From contig DASVLX010000297.1 in NCBI GenBank assembly GCA_036384655.1, positions 1 to 64,000 on the forward strand: 64,000 nucleotides of DNA, given 5' to 3'. The notes under the pieces are model-generated. The model saw only the letters and a program-made list of their open reading frames with translations, did no database searches and was not told the DNA's origin. Shown here one piece after another: positions 34,501 to 43,409 of the stretch; position 1 is the first letter of the stretch, and every line of letters starts with the position of its first letter. Source of the DNA: DASVLX01 sp036384655 (GTDB taxonomy: Bacteria > Actinomycetota > Actinomycetes > Mycobacteriales > Pseudonocardiaceae). Both the position numbers and the translations under genes were made by a program.

Positions 34501-35943
34501 GTGGCACACCTGTTCGACGATCGATTTTTCGGGATCGTTGTCGCCATCATCGCCGTCGCGGTGCTCATCGTCGTCCTGCTGACCCGCGGCCGGCACGGCC
34601 GGGCGTCGGTCGAGGACGCCACACTCGCCGCCCTGCAACGCATTTCCAAGGCCACTCCGGACCTCCGTGAGGGCCTGACCCAGGAGGCCGCCGACCGGGC
34701 CACCCCGCACCTGCGGGAATTGCTGCACTGCGTCGCGGTGGGCATCACCGACGCCAACGGCACACTGCTTTCCTGGGACGGCGAGGCCAACGAGCACTAC
34801 CGGGATCTGCAGGAGGCCATCAGCCGGTCCATCGCCACCTACCGGCGCGAGCATGTCGACCATGACTCGTTGCCCTGCCGGCGGCACGGCAACTGCCCGA
34901 TGCGCGCGGCGGTGATCGTGCCGCTGATCGTGGAGGGCAGTGTCGAGGGCACGCTCGTCGTGGTGGGCTGGAATCGCGGCCGAACCCTGCTGCGGATGGC
35001 CGACGAGGTCGCCCGGTTCGTGCGCGTCCAGTTGGAACTGGCCAAACTGGACGAGTCACGCCAGCAGTTGGCGCAGGCCGAGGTGCGGGCGCTGCGCGCG
35101 CAGATCTCGCCGCATTTCATCTACAACGCGTTGAACACCATTTCCTCGATGGTGCGCACCGATCCGGAACGCGCCCGCGAGTTGCTCCAGGACTTCGCGG
35201 ACTTCACTCGCTATTCGTTCCGCACCAGCGGAATGTTCACCACCCTGGCCGACGAACTGCGCAATGTGGACCGCTATCTGACGCTGGAGGCCGCCCGCTA
35301 CGGGCCGGACCGGCTGGCCGTGCGGCTGAAGATCGCCCCCGAGGTCATGTCGGTGACCGTGCCGTTCCTGGTGTTGCAGCCACTGGTGGAGAACGCGGTC
35401 CGGCATGGCCTGGCGAACAAGCCCGGCGGTGGCACCGTCACCGTGATCGCCCAGGACAACGGCGCCGAGGCGCTGATCACCGTCGAGGATGACGGCATCG
35501 GGATGGATCCGGACGAGCTGGCCAACCTGCGGGACACCCACCGCACCGGCGCGCATGTCGGCATCGGCAACATCAACCAGCGGATGCGCTCGGCCTACGG
35601 CGAGGAGTACGCGCTGATCGTGGAGACCGCGCCGGGCGCCGGCATGAAGGTCATCCTGCGGGTGCCGAAGTTCAGCCCGAACGCCCGACCGGTGCTGCCC
35701 GGCTATGCCAGTGCCTCCACCGGTGCTCCCGCTGGTGTCCCCGCCGAGAGGGTGGTGCGGAAGACCGTGGCCAAGGCTGTCGACAGGGCTGGCGACGACA
35801 CCGCGGACGACAGTGTGGACAGCGCGGAGAAGGGCACCGCGGACACGGGCGCGGCGGGCAAGAGCGCTGTGGAAACCGACGGCCACCGCGCCGACGAATC
35901 CGCCGAAACGCCCACCGCCGCCGGAGCCGGCGGCCGGGAGTGA
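34501..35943 (+). CDS. LytS-type sensor histidine kinase
   Basis: 480 residues from GTG 34501, preceded by GGAG at 9 nt; TTG 34465 is an alternative. A single membrane helix (about 10-28) is followed by a GAF-like sensor (about 45-180) containing LPCRRHGNCPMRAAVIVPL, a Cys pair that could sense redox or bind metal. The His_kinase domain has PHFIYNALNTI (His near residue 205), then HATPase_c: NAVRHGLANKPGGGTVT, DDGIGMD and GIGNINQRMRSAYGEEY. A disordered Asp/Ala/Thr tail ends it. Its partner response regulator is separated by the protease gene at 35966. Confidence 0.92.
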   Translation: MAHLFDDRFFGIVVAIIAVAVLIVVLLTRGRHGRASVEDATLAALQRISKATPDLREGLTQEAADRATPHLRELLHCVAVGITDANGTLLSWDGEANEHYRDLQEAISRSIATYRREHVDHDSLPCRRHGNCPMRAAVIVPLIVEGSVEGTLVVVGWNRGRTLLRMADEVARFVRVQLELAKLDESRQQLAQAEVRALRAQISPHFIYNALNTISSMVRTDPERARELLQDFADFTRYSFRTSGMFTTLADELRNVDRYLTLEAARYGPDRLAVRLKIAPEVMSVTVPFLVLQPLVENAVRHGLANKPGGGTVTVIAQDNGAEALITVEDDGIGMDPDELANLRDTHRTGAHVGIGNINQRMRSAYGEEYALIVETAPGAGMKVILRVPKFSPNARPVLPGYASASTGAPAGVPAERVVRKTVAKAVDRAGDDTADDSVDSAEKGTADTGAAGKSAVETDGHRADESAETPTAAGAGGRE

Positions 35944-35953
35944 CCGGCGTACG

Positions 35954-35959
35954 TAGGCT
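35954..35959 (+). promoter_or_regulatory. -10 element, leaderless SppA-like gene
   Basis: TAGGCT, 6 nt before ATG 35966. Confidence 0.55.
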
Positions 35960-35965
35960 CGTGCC

Positions 35966-36868
35966 ATGACAGATGCCAGGACTCTCACCGATCGGTTGTC
36001 CGATCGGCTGAACGCCGCGTTGCCGGCGCTGGCCCAGCGGGCCGACCGCCGGCCCGTCGTGGCGGTGGTCAAGCTGCACGGCGTGATCACGCCCACCATG
36101 ACGCCGTTCGGCCGCGGCACGCTCAGCCTCAACACCGTCGAGAGCGCGCTGACCAAGGCGTTCCGCCACGATCACCTGGCCGCGGTGGCGCTGGTGATCA
36201 ACTCGCCGGGCGGCTCCGCGGCGCAGTCCGCCCTGATCGCCGACCGGATTCGCGGTCTGGCCGCCGAGCATCCGGTGCCGGTGTTGGCGTTCTGTGAGGA
36301 TGTCGCGGCATCCGGCGGGTACTGGCTGGCCTGCGCGGCGGACGAGATCTACGCGCACGGCACCTCGCTGGTCGGGTCGATCGGCGTGGTGTCCTCGGGC
36401 TTCGGCCTGGTCGGCCTGTTGGAGCGGCTCGGCGTGGAGCGCCGGGTGCACACCGCCGGCGACCGCAAGGTGCGGCTGGACCCGTTCCGTCCGGAGCAGC
36501 CCGAGGACGTGGCCTGGCTGACCGACGTACAGGCAGACCTGCACCAGCAGTTCATCGGCTGGGTGCGGGAGCGCCGTGGCGACAAGCTGACCGGCTCCGA
36601 CGGGGACCTGTTCTCCGGCGAGGCGTGGACCGGCTCGCAGGCGATCGGTCTCGGGCTGATCGACGGACTCGGTACCATGCGCCAGGTGCTGCACGAGCGG
36701 TTCCCGGACGCCCATCCGGTCGTGATGGAGCCACGCCGATCGTTGCTGGCCCGGCTGGGTGCGGGCGGTCCCGGTGCCCGGCTCGGCACGCGTGCTCCGG
36801 CCGACCATCTGCTGGCCGCCTTGGATGCGCTCGAACAGCGGGCACTATGGTCTCGGTTTGGGCTGTAA
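35966..36868 (+). CDS. S49-family (SppA-like) serine peptidase, no signal sequence
   Basis: 300 residues. Family hallmarks: SPGGS near 77, the Ser nucleophile in DVAASGGYWLACAADEIYA (about 113) and the catalytic Lys in GDRKVRLDPFRP (about 168). The YAHGTSLVGSIGVVSS segment follows the Ser. No membrane helix or signal peptide, so it acts on membrane-bound or cytoplasmic substrates, as in short SppA proteins. TAGGCT 6 nt before the ATG suggests it has its own leaderless promoter. Located between a LytS kinase and its LytTR regulator. Confidence 0.92.
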   Translation: MTDARTLTDRLSDRLNAALPALAQRADRRPVVAVVKLHGVITPTMTPFGRGTLSLNTVESALTKAFRHDHLAAVALVINSPGGSAAQSALIADRIRGLAAEHPVPVLAFCEDVAASGGYWLACAADEIYAHGTSLVGSIGVVSSGFGLVGLLERLGVERRVHTAGDRKVRLDPFRPEQPEDVAWLTDVQADLHQQFIGWVRERRGDKLTGSDGDLFSGEAWTGSQAIGLGLIDGLGTMRQVLHERFPDAHPVVMEPRRSLLARLGAGGPGARLGTRAPADHLLAALDALEQRALWSRFGL

Positions 36869-36953
36869 CCCGTGACAGAGGCGGGACTCACCTGATCGTG
36901 GGTCTCTCGGCGGTGGACACGAAGGCACTCGACTAGGCAAGATTCGCGTCACA

Positions 36954-37775
36954 GTGAGTACCCACGACGGCACCACAGGGCTGGTCGTGCTGGCCGTGGA
37001 TGACGAGCCGCACGGCCTTGACGAGTTGTGCCACATCCTGCGTGAACACCCGGACATCCGGCGTGCCCTGAAGGCCGCGGACGCGGCCGAGGCGCTGCGG
37101 GTGGTCGGCGGGGCCGATCCGGAGGTGGCACAACGCAAGCGCGCCCGGCAGTCGCCGGTCGACGCGGCGTTCATCGACATCAGCATGCCCGGCCTGTCCG
37201 GTGTCGAACTGGCAAGGGTGTTCACCGCCCTCAAACCAGCGCCGGCGATCGTGTTCGTCACCGGCACCAGCGAACAGGCGGTGGACGCGTTCGACATCGG
37301 CGCGGTCGACTACATCCTCAAGCCGTTGAGTCCGGACCGGGTGAAGCTGGCGGTGGACCGGGTGCTCGCCAAACTCGGCCCGCGCGCGGCGGCACCGATC
37401 ATCACCGAACCGGCCGATGACGAGGTGATCCCGGTCGAACTCGCCGGGGTGACCAAGTTGGTGCCACGCTCGGCGGTGCGCTGGGTGGAGGCGCAGGGTG
37501 ACTACGCCCGGCTGCACACGGCGGACGGTTCGCACCTGGTGCGCATTCCGTTGGCGCAGTTGGAGGAGAACTGGGGCGACGCGGGTTTCGTCCGCATCCA
37601 CCGGTCGTACCTTGTCGCGGTGCCGCTGATCACCGAACTGCGGATGGGCGCCTCCGGATACACCGTGGTGATCGGTGAGAACGAGAAGGAACTGCCGGTC
37701 AGCCGGCGGCACACCCGCCAGTTGAAGGACCGGCTGGTGCGCTCACCGAAGAACTCCTGGGGGAACGGCGGATGA
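36954..37775 (+). CDS. LytTR-family response regulator
   Basis: 273 residues from GTG 36954. Receiver domain about 10-130, with acidic pocket VDDEP, phospho-acceptor Asp in DAAFIDISMPG (about 74), the VFVTGTSE switch and YILKPL Lys. LytTR DNA-binding domain about 160-265 (RWVEAQGDYARLHTADG, FVRIHRSYLVAVPLI). It probably controls the downstream membrane protein and symporter genes, with which it overlaps by ATGA. The cognate kinase is the LytS at 34501. This pair plus transporter is a common actinobacterial unit. Confidence 0.94.
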   Translation: MSTHDGTTGLVVLAVDDEPHGLDELCHILREHPDIRRALKAADAAEALRVVGGADPEVAQRKRARQSPVDAAFIDISMPGLSGVELARVFTALKPAPAIVFVTGTSEQAVDAFDIGAVDYILKPLSPDRVKLAVDRVLAKLGPRAAAPIITEPADDEVIPVELAGVTKLVPRSAVRWVEAQGDYARLHTADGSHLVRIPLAQLEENWGDAGFVRIHRSYLVAVPLITELRMGASGYTVVIGENEKELPVSRRHTRQLKDRLVRSPKNSWGNGG

Positions 37776-38212
37776 GCGGCAACGGACCGGGCGCGGACAG
37801 CCCGGGGCCACCTCGGCCGCCGAACAACGATCCGTGGCCGCCGGTGTCCACGCGGCCCGCCCGGCGGCGCCGGGTGGTGCTGGCCGATCCGCAGCACCCG
37901 GTCACCGTGGTCCGCACCATCGTCGAAATCCAGGAACAGACCAGTGTCGGCGAGGTCTTGGTGCGCAACCTGGTCCGTGCCCAGTTCCGGTTGGCGATCG
38001 GCCTGTCGGTGGCGGTGTCGGTGCTGCTCGTCGGCCTGCCGCTGGCGTATTTCCTGTCGCCGGAATTCGCGCGCCTGACGGTGTTCGGCGTCCGGTTGTC
38101 CTGGTTGTTGTTGGGAGTCGTACCCTTCCCGCTGCTGTTCGGCGCCGGCTACTGGTTCAACCGGCTGGCCGAACGCAACGAACGGGATTTCGTCAACATG
38201 GTGGAAAGCTGA
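37772..38212 (+). CDS. Small membrane partner of the symporter (DUF485-like)
   Basis: 146 residues; the ATG overlaps the LytTR stop. A Pro/Arg-rich N-terminus (about 1-55) precedes two membrane helices (about 73-92 and 103-125) and a polar C-terminus ending in FNRLAERNERDFVNMVES, which recalls the DUF485/YjcH proteins that accompany ActP-type acetate symporters. It lies 4 bp upstream of the symporter gene, so a complex or co-factor role is likely. Confidence 0.8.
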   Translation: MSGNGPGADSPGPPRPPNNDPWPPVSTRPARRRRVVLADPQHPVTVVRTIVEIQEQTSVGEVLVRNLVRAQFRLAIGLSVAVSVLLVGLPLAYFLSPEFARLTVFGVRLSWLLLGVVPFPLLFGAGYWFNRLAERNERDFVNMVES

Positions 38213-38216
38213 CCCG

Positions 38217-40010
38217 TTGGACCTGAACCCGTGGGCGATCGCGACTATCGCGGTGGTGGCCGCCGTCACCTTCTACCTTGGGTTCCACAGTTCGCGACTG
38301 GCCAACACCACACCGGACTTCCTGCTCGCCCGGCGGCTGGTGCGGTCCCGCCGCAACGCCGCCGCCCTCGCCGGCGACTACCTGTCGGCGTCCTCGTTCC
38401 TCGGCATCGCCGGGCTGATCATGCAGAGTGGCGTCGACGCGCTCTGGTACTCGGTCGGCTGCGTCGCGGGCTACCTGGCCCTGCTGCTGTTCGTGGCGGC
38501 GCCGCTGCGCCGCTCGGGTGCCTACACGCTGCCGGACTTCGCCGAGATCCGGTTGGGGTCGATGGGACTGCGCCGGCTGTGCACCGCGTTCACCGTCTTC
38601 CTGGTGGCGTTCTACCTGCTGCCGCAGTTGCAGGGCGCGGGCCTGACGTTGGCCACCGTCATGCCGGTGCCGAGCTGGCTCGGCGAGGCCGTGGTGGTCG
38701 TGTTGGTGACCATCAACGTGCTGGGCGGCGGGATGCGCGCGGTCACCGTGGTCCAGGCCTTCCAGTACTGGGTCAAGCTGTTCGCCATCGCGGCCCCCAC
38801 CTTCGTACTGATCGCGGTGATCGCGCAGGGCAATGTGCCGTCGACGTCGGTCAGCGCGCCGCCGATGTTCTCGCGGGACACCACGGTGTCCGTACACACC
38901 ACCGTCGAGCTGAGCGCCGGCGCCCCGGTGCGGGTGCGGGCGCACGGCACCGTGGATGACGCGGCGGTCGACGGCACCACGTTCTTCTGGCCGGCGAACA
39001 CCAGCCACACGGTGGACGCCGGCACGACCCTGGACTTCCCGGCCGGCACGGTGGTGCCGGTGGTCACCGGCGAGGCACGCGACAACGGCCCGTGGCTGAC
39101 CCCGGAGTCCGGCGGCACCACCGGGCTGCTCGGCACGTACTCGATGCTGATCGCGTTGTGCCTGGGCGCGATGGGCCTGCCGCATGTGCTGGTCCGCTTC
39201 TACACCAACCCCAGCGGCCGGTCGGCCCGCCGCAGCACCCTGCACGTGCTGTTGCTACTGGGGCTGTTCTACCTGTTCCCGACGATCCTCGGCGCGATGT
39301 CCCGGTTGTACGTTCCCGAGCTGCTGGTCACCGGCCAGACCAACGCGTCAATCCTGCTGTTGCCGCAGAAGCTGCTGCCCGGCGCGGCCGGCCAGATACT
39401 CGGCGCGATCCTGGTTGCCGGCGCCTTCACCGCGTTCCTGTCCACCTCGTCGGGCCTGCTGACAGCGGTGGCCGGGGTGCTGTCCACCGATCTGCTGCCC
39501 GGCCGGGTGCGGGATTTCCGCTGGGCGACCGTGCTGAGCTGCCTGGTTCCGATGGCCCTGGCCATCGTGTTGCCCGCGGAGAACCTCGCGCTGACGATCG
39601 GCCTGGCGTTCACCCTGGCCGCGTCGACGTTCGGACCGGTGTTGCTGGCCGGCATCTGGTGGCGCGGCCTGACCTGGGTGGGCGCCGCGGCCGGCATCGT
39701 GGTGGGCGGCGGCCTGGTGATCGCCGCGCTGGTGCTCAACGTCATCAGCCAGTTCACCGGCCGGTGGGCTCCGCCGCTGCTCGTGCAGCCGGCGCTGATC
39801 ACCGTGCCGACCGCGTTCCTGGTGGTGTTCCTGGTCAGCAAGGCAACCGCCCGGCACCGGCCCAGGGACGTCAACCGGCTGCTGCTGCGGATGCACGCGC
39901 CGGACACCCTCGGGTTCTTCCAGGACCGCGACGGCACCGAACCAGATTCCGGGCCGGATCCGGGCGACCGGCCCAACCTGGCCAATGGCAAGCACAGCCG
40001 GTCAACCTAG
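38217..40010 (+). CDS. Sodium:solute symporter, acetate/monocarboxylate type (ActP-like)
   Basis: 597 residues from TTG 38217, with about 13 membrane helices. SSS-family marks: NTTPDFLLARRLVRSRRNAAALAGDYLSASSFLGIAG (the sodium-site helix) and GGGMRAVTVVQAFQYWVKLFAI. A periplasmic insert of about 95 residues between two helices (about 205-300) is larger than in E. coli ActP. The C-terminus is cytoplasmic. Probable import of acetate, pyruvate or a related carboxylate. Regulated in context by the LytS/LytTR pair directly upstream, and coupled to the small membrane partner 4 bp away. Confidence 0.9.
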   Translation: MDLNPWAIATIAVVAAVTFYLGFHSSRLANTTPDFLLARRLVRSRRNAAALAGDYLSASSFLGIAGLIMQSGVDALWYSVGCVAGYLALLLFVAAPLRRSGAYTLPDFAEIRLGSMGLRRLCTAFTVFLVAFYLLPQLQGAGLTLATVMPVPSWLGEAVVVVLVTINVLGGGMRAVTVVQAFQYWVKLFAIAAPTFVLIAVIAQGNVPSTSVSAPPMFSRDTTVSVHTTVELSAGAPVRVRAHGTVDDAAVDGTTFFWPANTSHTVDAGTTLDFPAGTVVPVVTGEARDNGPWLTPESGGTTGLLGTYSMLIALCLGAMGLPHVLVRFYTNPSGRSARRSTLHVLLLLGLFYLFPTILGAMSRLYVPELLVTGQTNASILLLPQKLLPGAAGQILGAILVAGAFTAFLSTSSGLLTAVAGVLSTDLLPGRVRDFRWATVLSCLVPMALAIVLPAENLALTIGLAFTLAASTFGPVLLAGIWWRGLTWVGAAAGIVVGGGLVIAALVLNVISQFTGRWAPPLLVQPALITVPTAFLVVFLVSKATARHRPRDVNRLLLRMHAPDTLGFFQDRDGTEPDSGPDPGDRPNLANGKHSRST

Positions 40011-40013
40011 GAT
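40008..40013 (+). promoter_or_regulatory. -10 element, leaderless rhodanese gene
   Basis: TAGGAT, 6 nt before ATG 40020; it overlaps the TAG stop of the symporter gene. Confidence 0.5.
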
Positions 40014-40019
40014 CGAGGC

Positions 40020-40367
40020 ATGACTGGGCCGCGCCAGGTGCCAACCGTGACGGTCGCCGAACTCGGTGATCCGCTACCCGAGCGGGCCGTGCTGCTCGAC
40101 GTCCGCGAAGCCGACGAATGGGCCGCCGGGCACGCTCCCGGCGCACTGCACATCCCCATGGGCGAGGTGCCCACCCGGCTGCGCGAACTGCCCGCCGACT
40201 CGCAGCTCTACGTTGTCTGCGCGGTCGGCGGCCGGTCGGCGCGGGTGACCGCCTACCTCAACGCCAACGGCTGGGACGCGTTGAACGTCGAGGGTGGCAT
40301 GCGGTCCTGGGAACAGCACCGGCGTCCGCTGGTCGCCGAGGGTGGCGCCGCGCCGAGGGTGCTCTGA
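40020..40367 (+). CDS. Rhodanese-domain sulfurtransferase
   Basis: 115-residue single rhodanese domain. LLDVREADEWAAGHAPGALHIPMGEV and the active-site loop CAVGGRSARV with catalytic Cys at about 71. It takes sulfur from a donor to thiol acceptors; acceptor unknown. A TAGGAT hexamer 6 nt before the ATG points to a leaderless transcript of its own, though it follows the symporter by 9 bp. Confidence 0.92.
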   Translation: MTGPRQVPTVTVAELGDPLPERAVLLDVREADEWAAGHAPGALHIPMGEVPTRLRELPADSQLYVVCAVGGRSARVTAYLNANGWDALNVEGGMRSWEQHRRPLVAEGGAAPRVL

Positions 40368-40410
40368 GCACGGCATGACGTACATGGGTCGGGGCCGGAG
40401 GGTGAACTGG

Positions 40411-41376
40411 GTGGCGAGCCGGCCGCCCGGCGTCGAGACACCAAGGCAGGACCCACGACAGGCCGACTACGCCGGTCCGCCCGCCTACCAGGCGATTCCC
40501 AGGTGGGGACTTCCCCGGCTGGCGTGGCGCCGGCCGACGGTGGTTCCCGGTGGCACCGGTGCGCCACCGCGCCGGATCACCGGACTGGCCCGGCAGGCAC
40601 GGCTCGCCGTGTCGGCCTGTGCGCTGCTCGCGTTGGCCGACCTGCTCGCCGGCGGTGGCGAGATCTGGCGTTTCACGCTTCTGGTGATCGGCCAGGACAA
40701 TGCCCTCTCGCCGGACGTGGTGACCGTGTCGGACGCGCTGGTCAACACCGGCGCGGTGCTCGCCATGGTGACCGGGCTGGTGGCGCTGGTGTTGGTCGTC
40801 CGGTGGCTGCTGACGGCCCGGTCCGCCGCGGCCCGGGCGACCGGGCTCCGGCCGGCCCGCGGCGACGGCCAGGCACTGGCCGGGGTGTTGATCCCCGGCT
40901 GGAACCTGGTGATGGCCGGGTCGATCGCGGCCGAACTGGAACATGCCGCACAGGGTGGTTCCGGCGGCGGCAGTGGTTCGGGCGGAACTGACGGCTCCGG
41001 ACGAGTACGGCCGTCACCGCCGGTGCTGGCCTGGTGGATGACCTTTGTGCTGGGCGAACTGCTGGCCATCACCACCATGATCTGGGGGCTGTGGACCGGC
41101 GTGGCCGCCCTGGCGTACGGCGTGCTCTGGCATGCCGCCACCGATCTGGTCGCGGCGGCGGTGGCGGTGCTGACCGGATGGCTGGTGGCGTCGATCACCC
41201 GGTTGCTCGCCCCGGCTGGCCTGGCTTCGTTTCCGTTCTGGCGAGTGGTCCGCATCGACACCGCCACCGACACCGCCACCGACACGGCCGCCGGTGACAC
41301 CGACACAGCCGGTGGCGCCGCCGGCGACGGACGGGCGCCCGCCCGGCGCCCGAGGCCGACGGGTGCGGTTCGGTAG
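40411..41376 (+). CDS. DUF4328 membrane protein
   Basis: 321 residues from GTG 40411, chosen for GGAGG at 9 nt; ATG 40375 is an alternative. After a Pro/Arg-rich N-terminus, about five membrane helices: segments near 75-95, 115-140, 165-180, 205-230 and 235-260. The block WLLTARSAAARATGLRPARGDGQALAGVLIPGWNLVMAGSI is typical of DUF4328. The C-terminal tail is repetitive (TATDTATDTAAGDTDT). Mycobacterial counterparts lie next to a glycerophosphodiesterase, as here. Function unknown. Confidence 0.85.
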   Translation: MASRPPGVETPRQDPRQADYAGPPAYQAIPRWGLPRLAWRRPTVVPGGTGAPPRRITGLARQARLAVSACALLALADLLAGGGEIWRFTLLVIGQDNALSPDVVTVSDALVNTGAVLAMVTGLVALVLVVRWLLTARSAAARATGLRPARGDGQALAGVLIPGWNLVMAGSIAAELEHAAQGGSGGGSGSGGTDGSGRVRPSPPVLAWWMTFVLGELLAITTMIWGLWTGVAALAYGVLWHAATDLVAAAVAVLTGWLVASITRLLAPAGLASFPFWRVVRIDTATDTATDTAAGDTDTAGGAAGDGRAPARRPRPTGAVR

Positions 41377-41381
41377 CGGCG

Positions 41382-42218
41382 GTGACGAATTCCGAATGGC
41401 CCATGGTGGTCGCGCACCGCGGTGCGTCCCTCGATCGGGCCGAACACACCCTCGCCGCCTACGAACTCGCGCTGCGCCAGGGGGCCGACGGCCTGGAATG
41501 CGATGTCCGGCTGACCAGGGACGGGCAGCTGGTCTGCGTGCATGATCGCAGGGTCGACCGGACCTCGGACGGCCACGGCGTGGTCAGCGCCCGAACCCTG
41601 GCCTCACTGTCCACATTCGACTATGGCGGCTGGCATGACGAGCCGCTGCGCTCGGCGGACGAACTGGTGCGGGTTCGCCGGGCAAAGCCCTCCGCCGCGC
41701 GCGACCGGCGCGGCCTGCTGACCCTGGACGGACTGCTCGGCCTGGTGCGCGACACCGCGCCAGACACCACCCTGTTCGTGGAAACCAAGCATCCGGTCCG
41801 GTATGCCGGTCTGGTGGAGGTCAGGCTGGTCGCGGCCCTGGCCCGGCATGGGCTGGCCCGTCCGGCGCGTCGGCGGGAGTCCCGGATCGTCGTGATGTCC
41901 TTCTCCAGCGCGGCGATGCGCCGAATCCGCGAGCACGCCCCGATGCTGCCGACCGTCCTGCTGATGGGCCGGGTGCCCAGGGAACGGCGGGACGGTTCGC
42001 TGCCGCCGTGGGCAGACATCGCCGGTCCGGGCATCGATCTGCTGCGCGACGATCCGGGCTATGTGAAGCGGGCCCGCGGGTACGGGCACGGTGTCTACAG
42101 CTGGACGGTGGACGACCCCGGCGACGTGGATTACTGCCGTGACCTGGGAGTGCGCTACCTGGCCACCAATGTCCCTGCCGATGCCCGCGCGCGGCTGGGA
42201 AACGCCACCGGCGAGTAG
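41382..42218 (+). CDS. glpQ1: Glycerophosphodiester phosphodiesterase
   Basis: 278 residues from GTG 41382. Hydrolyses glycerophosphodiesters to glycerol-3-phosphate and an alcohol. GDPD signatures: AHRGASLDRAEHTLAAY (catalytic His), GLECDVRLTRDGQLVCVHD with the metal-binding Glu/Asp and second His, VETK and SFSSAAMRRI, and VYSWTVDD near the end. No signal peptide, so cytoplasmic. It follows the DUF4328 gene by 5 bp, as in mycobacteria (Rv3843c-glpQ1), which supports the symbol. Confidence 0.9.
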   Translation: MTNSEWPMVVAHRGASLDRAEHTLAAYELALRQGADGLECDVRLTRDGQLVCVHDRRVDRTSDGHGVVSARTLASLSTFDYGGWHDEPLRSADELVRVRRAKPSAARDRRGLLTLDGLLGLVRDTAPDTTLFVETKHPVRYAGLVEVRLVAALARHGLARPARRRESRIVVMSFSSAAMRRIREHAPMLPTVLLMGRVPRERRDGSLPPWADIAGPGIDLLRDDPGYVKRARGYGHGVYSWTVDDPGDVDYCRDLGVRYLATNVPADARARLGNATGE

Positions 42219-42261
42219 CCTGCCCCGGTACACGCGCGACATGAACGAGCCGCGGAGGAGC

Positions 42262-43269
42262 ATGGTGTCCAGGCGGGCAGCGGTGAAGCGACGCACGGTG
42301 TCCCAGGAGTCCACGGGGGAGACGCCGGCCGGTGCCGTCGGTCCCCGGCAGCCCTGCCCCTGCGGCTCGGGCCGGCGCTACAAGGCCTGCCACGGCGCGG
42401 CCGGCGGGCCGGCCGAGGTGATGGTGTTGCGGCCGTTCGAGGGGCTGGCCGGTGAGCCGGAGCTGATCGCGTTGCGCGAGTTCGTGCCCTCCGCCACCGT
42501 GCGGCTTCCGTTGCTGGGACAGCCATCCCGCGATGTCGTGCTTGGCACGGTGCTGCCGATGGCGGCGGCCGCGGTGGTCCGCGCGGACGGGCTGGGCATG
42601 GTCGGCATGCAGGTACAGACCAGGTCCACCGATCTCGGCCGCGACGTGGCCCGCGCCATCCGTTGGGTGCTGGCGGCGAAACCCGGCGACGCGCTGATCA
42701 CGCTCCCTGCCGAGCCGGCCGACCGGGCGCTGAACGCGGACAAGCTGGCCGACCTGCTGGACCCGGCCGACCCGCTGGAGCCCGAACTGCACACCGACTT
42801 CCAGTGGTGGTTGCCCGAGGACGCCGAGGGCGGCCAGCCCGCCGAGACGTCCAGCGAGGTGGCGCTCTCGCTGGAGCGAGCCAATGCGGCGATCATGCCG
42901 ACCGCTCGACTGACCGGTGCCGATGTTCGTGCCGCCTACTGGGTGGACGCTGGCGAGAAGGCGCATCTGCGCTGGGTGCGGCCGGAGCCCGAGGAGACGT
43001 TGCTGGCGGCCCTGGCCCGACTCGCCGTGCGCGGCGAACTGGATCTCGGCGAGGGTTCCCGGTACGCGGGATCGTTCCGGGCTCATGGCCTGCTGGTGCC
43101 CGTCTGGGACCTGGACCGGGAGATGCATGCCCGGGAGTGGGAGGAGCCGGCCCAGCTGTTCGCACGGCGGTTGGCCGACACCCTGGCCGACTCGGGCGAT
43201 CTCCCGTTGACCGAGGCCGAGCGCCGGGCGCGGGACGGACTGCGCGGCCGTCAGATCACCCTGCGGTAG
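42262..43269 (+). CDS. SEC-C motif / DUF5926 protein
   Basis: 335 residues from ATG 42262 (GTG 42265 also fits the GGAGGA ribosome site). The N-terminal SEC-C zinc motif reads RQPCPCGSGRRYKACHG, a small C4/C3H zinc-binding element shared with SecA. The rest (about 55-335) is the actinobacterial DUF5926 domain: MVLRPFEGLAGEPELIALREFVPSA, WWLPEDAEG and MHAREWEEPAQ. A role at the Sec machinery or ribosome is suggested only by the SEC-C element. The stop is followed by the DnaA-box region at 43306. Confidence 0.88.
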   Translation: MVSRRAAVKRRTVSQESTGETPAGAVGPRQPCPCGSGRRYKACHGAAGGPAEVMVLRPFEGLAGEPELIALREFVPSATVRLPLLGQPSRDVVLGTVLPMAAAAVVRADGLGMVGMQVQTRSTDLGRDVARAIRWVLAAKPGDALITLPAEPADRALNADKLADLLDPADPLEPELHTDFQWWLPEDAEGGQPAETSSEVALSLERANAAIMPTARLTGADVRAAYWVDAGEKAHLRWVRPEPEETLLAALARLAVRGELDLGEGSRYAGSFRAHGLLVPVWDLDREMHAREWEEPAQLFARRLADTLADSGDLPLTEAERRARDGLRGRQITLR

Positions 43270-43305
43270 CCCTCCGTCCACCGCGCGTCCACCGTTCTCC
43301 GGCAG

Positions 43306-43350
43306 TTGTCCCCAGGAATCCACATGTTGTGCACAGGCATCTGTGGATAA
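43306..43350. promoter_or_regulatory. DnaA-box-like cluster
   Basis: Four 9-mers within 45 bp resemble DnaA boxes (consensus TTATCCACA): TTGTCCCCA (43306-43314), AATCCACAT (43317-43325), TTGTGCACA (43327-43335) and TGTGGATAA (43342-43350), the last an exact reverse-strand match. A similar set occurs at 48552-48584. Confidence 0.55.
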
Positions 43351-43367
43351 CCGTGCCCAGATTCAAG

Positions 43368-43396
43368 CTCTCAGTAGGAGTAACTCTCAATAGGAG
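43368..43396. promoter_or_regulatory. Tandem operator-like repeats before the MarR-exporter operon
   Basis: CTCTCAGTAGGAG (43368-43380) and CTCTCAATAGGAG (43384-43396), 12 of 13 bases identical, 16-bp period. They sit just before the -10 element TATCCT (43398-43403), spanning the -35 position, as expected for a repressor site. The likely binder is the MarR protein encoded next. Confidence 0.6.
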
Positions 43397-43397
43397 C

Positions 43398-43403
43398 TAT
43401 CCT
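43398..43403 (+). promoter_or_regulatory. -10 element, leaderless MarR-exporter operon
   Basis: TATCCT, 6 nt before GTG 43410. No ribosome site at proper distance, so transcript and start codon probably coincide. Confidence 0.6.
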
Positions 43404-43409
43404 GCGGAC

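Noticed and set aside
42091..42261. Longer N-terminus for the SEC-C/DUF5926 protein
   Set aside because: It lies inside the GDPD gene and lacks a ribosome site; ATG 42262 has GGAGGA in front.
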